Shown: positions 59,577-64,000 of the stretch, piece after piece | Position numbering within the stretch: the stretch's first letter is position 1 | Layout of the letters: each line of letters opens with the position of its first letter | Assembly: GCA_964411125.1 (NCBI GenBank) | Contig: CAYPJU010000011.1 | Coordinates: forward strand, 41,273 to 105,272 | DNA length: 64,000 bases | From: JBFIHF01 sp964411125 | GTDB lineage: Bacteria; Myxococcota_A; Bradymonadia; Bradymonadales; Bradymonadaceae | Direction of reading: 5' to 3' | Program-made: the position numbers and the translations under genes | The notes under the pieces: generated by a model | Databases searched by the model: none | Told to the model about the DNA's origin: nothing | What the model saw: only the letters and a program-made list of their open reading frames with translations

Positions 59577-60515
59577 ATGACGGAAGCGCGCATCAAGGAA
59601 CTGGTCGACGAACTACGCAGCATCCTCAGTGAGGTCGATTGGCTCGGACGTGATCAGGAACCGCGACTGCGCGACCCCGCGACCGACGAAGAGATCGCTG
59701 CGCTCGAGAAGGAGTGGGGCCGCAAACTCCCCCCCTCCTACGAGAGTTTCCTCCGGATCGCCAACGGGCTCGAGGGCCTCGACCAGTATGACTGGGGGCT
59801 GGCAGGAGCGACCCCGCCGAGCTCCGGCGAAACGTTCGACGACGTCAAGGCCGGGCACATCTACGCGTTCAAGCAGAAAAAGAGCGACCACCCGGTCGTC
59901 ACCGATCTCGAGCAGTCCCACGTCGCCGGCTCGAACTTCGACTACGAGGTCGTCTACTTCGACCCCGCGACCCTCGACCGGGAAGAGCCGATGCTTCGGC
60001 GAATCGGCCTCGACGTCTCCTACGAGCACTACCCCGTCTTCGAGAACTTCACCGCTTTTCTGGAGTTCGTCGTCGAGGTCTACAACGAAGTCCTCGAGTT
60101 CCAGAACGAGCCCTTCGACGACGGTGCGGAAGATCTCGGTCCGATCTCCAAGTCGGACGAGGCTTTCCTGATGGAGCTCGCGTCGCTCCTCGACGGAAAG
60201 TCCGCCGCCCCCGAGCCCGAACCCGAACCCGTCATCTCGCCGGAGATGCAGCTCGCCTCACGGCTCTGCTCCCTCGCGCTTCAGAAGCTGATCGATCGCG
60301 AGCTCGTGGAGCTCGTCGACGCACCGTCGATCCGGGAGAACCTGGAAGACTACATGCTTCGGAAGCTGCTCCGCTCCAAGAGCCCCGCCGAGACCACGGA
60401 GGCGTGGATCAACGCCCTGAGCAAGGCGCGAGAGGTCGAAGAGCTGTACGGCACCGACGCCGAGCTCGAGACCGCGATGCTCGAAGCATTCGAAGAGATC
60501 GCCGCCGAATCGTGA
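59577..60515 (+). CDS. SMI1/KNR4 (SUKH)-family protein with helical extension
   Basis: 312 residues. The SUKH domain fills residues 15-175: LRDPATDEEIAALEKEWGRK, LPPSYESFLRIANGLEGLDQ, then FENFTAFLEFVVEVYNEVL. A Pro/Glu linker (PEPEPEP) leads to a helical C-terminus (about 220-312). It is a better match to the family than the protein at 33499. No polymorphic toxin gene is adjacent, so an immunity role is unsupported. It is 51 bases ahead of an MBL-fold gene, likely one transcript. Confidence 0.8.
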   Translation: MTEARIKELVDELRSILSEVDWLGRDQEPRLRDPATDEEIAALEKEWGRKLPPSYESFLRIANGLEGLDQYDWGLAGATPPSSGETFDDVKAGHIYAFKQKKSDHPVVTDLEQSHVAGSNFDYEVVYFDPATLDREEPMLRRIGLDVSYEHYPVFENFTAFLEFVVEVYNEVLEFQNEPFDDGAEDLGPISKSDEAFLMELASLLDGKSAAPEPEPEPVISPEMQLASRLCSLALQKLIDRELVELVDAPSIRENLEDYMLRKLLRSKSPAETTEAWINALSKAREVEELYGTDAELETAMLEAFEEIAAES

Positions 60516-60566
60516 CCCGCGGCGAGCGCACCCCCTGAGTTCCGTCCGTCTACCAGGCAGATCCGC

Positions 60567-61400
60567 ATGATCGAGCAGTTCTGGATCTTTCACTGTGGTT
60601 GGTTCCGCATTCCCCGTGGCGCCTTCGAGAAAGGGGGCGGGATCGAGCTCGCCAAGATGCCGTTTCTGTCGGCGCTCGCCTACCACTCCGAGCTCGGCCC
60701 CATCATCATCGATGCGCCGTTCGGTCGCGAAGGCCCGGCCAATGCCGGCGAGGTCTTCGGGTCGTTCATGCGAAAGGCGGGGCAGAAGTTTCGCCCTCAG
60801 TGGGGGATCGTCCCACGGCTCGAAGAGCTCGGATTCCGATCGTCCGAGGTCGACCACATCTTGATGACCCACCTTCACTGGGACCACACCGGCGGGATGA
60901 AGGAGCTCGCGCACGCGCGCTTCACCATCAGCAGGCGCGAGTGGGAACACGCCGTCGCGATGGGGCCCGTGGAGGCGGTGCGATCAGGGTATGTGCAGGG
61001 TGACTTCCGCGCTCTCGAATCACGGGTGGAGCAGATCGACGTCCCCCCGAGCTTCGACCCGAGCGAAGGGGTCGACCTGTTCGGCGACGGTTCGATCCAG
61101 GCGGTCGACCTTCCCGGGCATTCGGTAGGCCACATCGGCTACCGATTTCGGCTCACCGACGGCCGCACGATCTTCTTCGCCGGCGACGCGGCGTTCACCG
61201 TCCCGCACGTCACCGACGGGCGGCAGCTCGGCATCTTCCCGCGGCTCGCGGCGCACGACATCGAACAGGCGCGGACGACCCTGCAGCGCCTGCGAGAATG
61301 GTGGCGGCGAAGCGCCGCGACCGAGATCCTCGTCACCTCGCACGACATCGATTGGGGCGAGCGTTGCATGGGCGCGCCGGCACCGCTGCACCTGGGCTGA
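60567..61400 (+). CDS. MBL-fold metallo-hydrolase (AttM/BlcC lactonase-like)
   Basis: 277 residues. The zinc motif HLHWDHTGG, the later His in LPGHSVGHIGY and the Asp in FAGDAAFT are all present, with a final His in VTSHDIDW. This pattern matches the N-acyl-homoserine lactonase/AttM group of the metallo-beta-lactamase fold, which hydrolyses lactones, though related members act on other esters. Cytoplasmic, no signal peptide. Quorum quenching is possible but unproven. Confidence 0.85.
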   Translation: MIEQFWIFHCGWFRIPRGAFEKGGGIELAKMPFLSALAYHSELGPIIIDAPFGREGPANAGEVFGSFMRKAGQKFRPQWGIVPRLEELGFRSSEVDHILMTHLHWDHTGGMKELAHARFTISRREWEHAVAMGPVEAVRSGYVQGDFRALESRVEQIDVPPSFDPSEGVDLFGDGSIQAVDLPGHSVGHIGYRFRLTDGRTIFFAGDAAFTVPHVTDGRQLGIFPRLAAHDIEQARTTLQRLREWWRRSAATEILVTSHDIDWGERCMGAPAPLHLG

Positions 61401-61479
61401 AGAACGGCCGGGTGGCGCTGCGGGGGCGAGGATGAAATCCAGGGTCTGGCGGCGTCGCGGCGAGCAGCAGGGCTTCCCG

Positions 61480-62598
61480 TCACTCGGGTTCGACACGCCA
61501 CCGAAACTTCGTGCGGTCGTCCTGCGGACAGATCGTCTCGATGATCTGACCGCTCATCGCCATCGGATCGACGGTCAGCTCGACGTAGCAGATGTCGTCG
61601 TCGAACGAATCGTCCTCGTCGAGCATGTAGAACGCCAGCACGGTCTGCAGTGCTTCGGTGGTGACGCCCGCGAGGATCGTCTCGTTCCAGATCGGCGTGA
61701 GGGTCTCGGGGATCGTGGCGCTCTGCCCCACCACGTAGTCGCCCATGCCGTCGGGCGTGGCAGCGCGGACGAAGACTTCGGGGAGCGACGTGAAGAAGTC
61801 CCACCCCGACCCGTTCGGCTTGGTCGGTGCGATGTCGGCCGACAGCATCACGACGTTCCAGTTGGCCGACGCCGGAGTTTCGCACACGCCGGCGGTGCAG
61901 GTCTGTGATCCGACGCAGGTCGTACATGCGGCGCCGCCCATTCCGCACTGTGCCGCGGTCGGCGGGTCGACGCAGAACTCGTTCTCGCAACAGCCTGCGC
62001 ACGACTCGGCGCACGAAGTCGAGACGCAAGCCTCGCCGCCACAGGTGCCGCCGGCTGCCGTGCAGTCCGCGCAGGCGCCCCCGCCGGCACCGCATTCGGT
62101 GTCCGAGGTGGTCGTGACGCACTCGCCCGCCGCGTTGCAGCAGCCGTCGCAGTTGTCCGAGCCACAGCCGAGGATGCAGGCGCCGTCGCTGCACGACGCG
62201 CCTTCGGGGCATTCGGCGCAGCCGCTGCCGCTCGCGCCGCACTGGTCGACCGTGCCGCCGTCGACGCACTCGTCGTTGGCGTCGCAGCAGCCGTCGCACG
62301 TCTCGGAGGTACAGGTGGGGGGTGCAGCGCAGACGCCGTCGTCGAGGCAAGCGGTCCCGGGGTCGTCGCACGAGCGGCACGCGGACCCGCCTTCGCCGCA
62401 CGCTTCGTCGTCGTCGCCGCTGAGACAGTTGCCATCGCGGTCGAGGCATCCGGTGCAAGGCCCGCCGCCTGCGTCCTGTTCGGGTCGAAATCCGATGTCG
62501 GCGCGGTTGTTGACGTCCACGGCAGGATCTTCTCCGCCGCAGTCGCCGCAACCGGCGAGCAAAACGAGCGTGACGAGCGCGGCGGGGATGCGGTTCAT
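61480..62598 (-). CDS. Cys-rich lipoprotein with C2-like C-terminal domain
   Basis: 372 residues from an ATG overlapping the ychF stop. Lipobox LVLLAGC gives a lipidated Cys. Residues about 45-250 carry about 50 Cys residues in repeating CxxC/CCxxxxxC patterns (GCGSDNCDGCCNAAGECV), resembling surface Cys-rich modules common in myxobacteria. Residues about 250-372 look like a C2-type beta sandwich (SLPEVFVRAATPD, TLTPIWNET), which in related proteins binds metal or phospholipid. Extracellular display is likely. Coupling with the GTPase gene is probably fortuitous gene packing. Confidence 0.75.
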   Translation of the reverse strand: MNRIPAALVTLVLLAGCGDCGGEDPAVDVNNRADIGFRPEQDAGGGPCTGCLDRDGNCLSGDDDEACGEGGSACRSCDDPGTACLDDGVCAAPPTCTSETCDGCCDANDECVDGGTVDQCGASGSGCAECPEGASCSDGACILGCGSDNCDGCCNAAGECVTTTSDTECGAGGGACADCTAAGGTCGGEACVSTSCAESCAGCCENEFCVDPPTAAQCGMGGAACTTCVGSQTCTAGVCETPASANWNVVMLSADIAPTKPNGSGWDFFTSLPEVFVRAATPDGMGDYVVGQSATIPETLTPIWNETILAGVTTEALQTVLAFYMLDEDDSFDDDICYVELTVDPMAMSGQIIETICPQDDRTKFRWRVEPE

Positions 62599-63689
62599 GC
62601 CGAGTGCCTGAAGTGCATGATGTCGCCGTCCTGCACGACATATTCTTTGCCCTCGAGGCGCATGCGGCCCGCCGACTTGATCCCCGCCTCGTTCTTGTGC
62701 TCCTGCAGGTCGTTCACAGTGAAGACCTCGGCGCGGATGAAGTGCTTCTCGAAGTCGGAGTGGATGGCGCCCGCGGCCTGCGGCGCTTTCGCCCCGACCC
62801 GGATCGTCCACGCGCGGATCTCTTTTTCGCCGGCGGTGAAGAAGCTCTGCAGCCCGAGCATCTCGTAGACCGCGCGAACCAGGACGTTCAGCGCCGGTTC
62901 CTCGATGCCGAGCCCTTCGAGCATCTCGTCGCGCTCCTCGTCTTCGAGCTCGACGAGCTCCGCCTCGATCGAGCCGCATACCTCGATCACCTCGCTACCG
63001 CGCGCCGCCGCGACTTCGCGAAGCTTCTGCACGTACGGCGAATTGCCGCCGAGGTCCGAATCGTCGACGTTCGCGACGTAGAGGACCGGCTTGGCCGTCA
63101 AAAGATGGCTCTCATGGACGTACGGCTGCTCGAGGTCGGTGAACTGAAGCGAGCGAACGGGGTCGCCTTCGGCGAGCACCGCGTAGACTTTCTCGAGGAC
63201 GTCGCGCCGCGCGATCTCGATCTTGTCCTGGCTCTTCGCCGCGCGGCGCGCCTTGTCGAGACGCTTCTCGACGGTGGCGAGGTCGGCGAGCGCGAGCTCG
63301 GTCTCGATGATCTCGACGTCACGTTCGGGGTCGACGGAGCCTTCGACGTGGACGACGTCGGGGTCCTCGAAGCAGCGGACGACGTGGATGATAGCGTCGA
63401 CCTCGCGAATGTTGCCCAGGAACTTGTTGCCGAGCCCCTCGTTGTTGCTCGCCCCTTTCACCAGGCCGGCGATGTCGACGATCTCGACGACCGCCGGGAT
63501 CACGGTGTCGGTCGTGATGTGCGACTGGATGATGTCGAGCCGCGGGTCCGGCACGGGGACGACGCCGACGTTCGGGTCGATCGTGCAGAAGGGGTAGTTG
63601 GCGGAGTCCGCACCCGCGCGCGTCAGCGCGTTGTAAATGGTGGATTTTCCGACGTTGGGAAGACCGACGATTCCAGCAGACAGGCTCAT
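62595..63689 (-). CDS. ychF: Ribosome-binding ATPase/GTPase YchF
   Basis: 364 residues, OLA1/YchF family P-loop NTPase associated with ribosomes and stress control. P-loop GLPNVGKST, switch DIAGLVKGAS, and YVANVDDSD in place of the GTPase NKxD, as is usual for YchF and linked to its ATP preference. A C-terminal TGS domain (about 275-364) ends VQDGDIMHFRH. The ATG at 63689 is the family start. Its stop overlaps the start of the next gene. Confidence 0.97.
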   Translation of the reverse strand: MSLSAGIVGLPNVGKSTIYNALTRAGADSANYPFCTIDPNVGVVPVPDPRLDIIQSHITTDTVIPAVVEIVDIAGLVKGASNNEGLGNKFLGNIREVDAIIHVVRCFEDPDVVHVEGSVDPERDVEIIETELALADLATVEKRLDKARRAAKSQDKIEIARRDVLEKVYAVLAEGDPVRSLQFTDLEQPYVHESHLLTAKPVLYVANVDDSDLGGNSPYVQKLREVAAARGSEVIEVCGSIEAELVELEDEERDEMLEGLGIEEPALNVLVRAVYEMLGLQSFFTAGEKEIRAWTIRVGAKAPQAAGAIHSDFEKHFIRAEVFTVNDLQEHKNEAGIKSAGRMRLEGKEYVVQDGDIMHFRHSA

Positions 63690-63799
63690 GAGAAGTTCCT
63701 CGAGTTACGACCTGTCGCCTGTCTACAACATGGCGTGGACCTAGTCGAGGGATGGGGTCTTGTTTGAGGGTCAGGTTGGGCGCACGACCCGACCCCGCG

Positions 63800-64000
63800 C
63801 TTACTGACGCGGGCAGGCGATGCGGACGCGCTGGTCCCCGCGCTTACGCGCGGGGCTACACCGGCGCTTCGCGCCGGGGGCCCGCTGACGCGGGCAGGCA
63901 ATGCGGGGGGGGGCGGACGCGCTGGTCCCCGCGCTTACGCGCGGGGCTACACCGGCGCTTCGCGCCGGGGGCCCGCTGACGCGGGCAGGCGATGCGGACG
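63800..64000. repeat. Tandem array of a three-hairpin repeat, running off the window
   Basis: A unit starting GCGGACGCGCTGG at 63822 recurs at 63913 and begins again at 63994; a partial unit precedes 63822. Unit lengths are 91 (with an inserted poly-G run) and 81. Each unit has three hairpins: CCCGCGC-TTAC-GCGCGGG, CCGGCGC-TTC-GCGCCGG and GCCCGC-TGAC-GCGGGC. No gene is visible from 63690 to the end. The array continues beyond the window. Confidence 0.9.

Overview
The window is GC-rich chromosomal DNA from a Gram-negative bacterium, most likely a deltaproteobacterium of the Myxococcota (inferred from gene content only). Support comes from several transmembrane Ser/Thr kinases, Cys-rich lipoproteins with a C2-like end, PEGA and TPR surface proteins, a GHKL giant-protein cluster, and frequent GTG/TTG starts that overlap the upstream stop codon. 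It is a scaffold with two 100-N gaps (17085-17184 and 25753-25852). The second is spurious: the 55 bases before it are repeated exactly after it, and joining them restores an intact parC-like gene. I see no rRNA, tRNA, CRISPR array, integrase or prophage.

Layout. 0.1-2.5 kb: an overlapping three-gene operon for aromatic degradation by the kynurenine/3-hydroxyanthranilate route. 2.5-10.2 kb: three tandem paralogous Ser/Thr kinases, each fused through one membrane helix to an esterase-like domain that lacks its nucleophile (the third is also a pseudokinase), divergent from a fourth ordinary kinase. 10.2-14.1 kb: a glycine-zipper stress protein, a LytS/LytR-type two-component pair and a J-domain protein. 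14.2-16.3 kb: 4-hydroxyphenylpyruvate dioxygenase (tyrosine degradation), divergent from its probable LysR regulator. 16.4-19.3 kb: a truncated ABC-2 permease, then a RimK-like ATP-grasp ligase with an RCK_C tail and its partner protease. 19.8-28.3 kb: TPR protein, zinc alcohol dehydrogenase, small orphan, SurA-like lipoprotein, topoisomerase subunit A and an SRAP protein.

28.3-29.2 kb holds a REP-associated tyrosine transposase between exact inverted REP copies. 29.3-33.2 kb: deaminase-type amidohydrolase, TPR protein and PEGA/beta-barrel protein. 33.5-37.8 kb: a tight operon of SUKH protein, MogA, D-Ala-D-Ala ligase, UDP-GlcNAc 2-epimerase and an orphan. 38-40.3 kb: hairpin repeats, an SPFH lipoprotein and RmlD.

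40.3-57.8 kb is a same-strand run of seven genes and the most unusual part: two overlapping genes sharing an N-terminal module (one HEAT-like, one a degenerate HD-GYP), a Nudix-GNAT fusion, an apparently intact HSP90/sacsin-type GHKL ATPase, and three consecutive giant paralogues (about 1250-1300 residues). The giants keep the GHKL N and middle domain layout but have lost the ATP-binding residues. I propose that the ATPase and the giants form a chaperone-like assembly; this is inference. 57.8-63.7 kb: an unknown three-gene operon, SUKH protein, MBL-fold hydrolase, Cys-rich C2 lipoprotein and YchF. The window ends in a tandem array of three-hairpin repeats.

A recurring theme is the pseudoenzyme: three pseudo-esterases, a pseudokinase, a pseudo-HD-GYP and three pseudo-GHKL giants.
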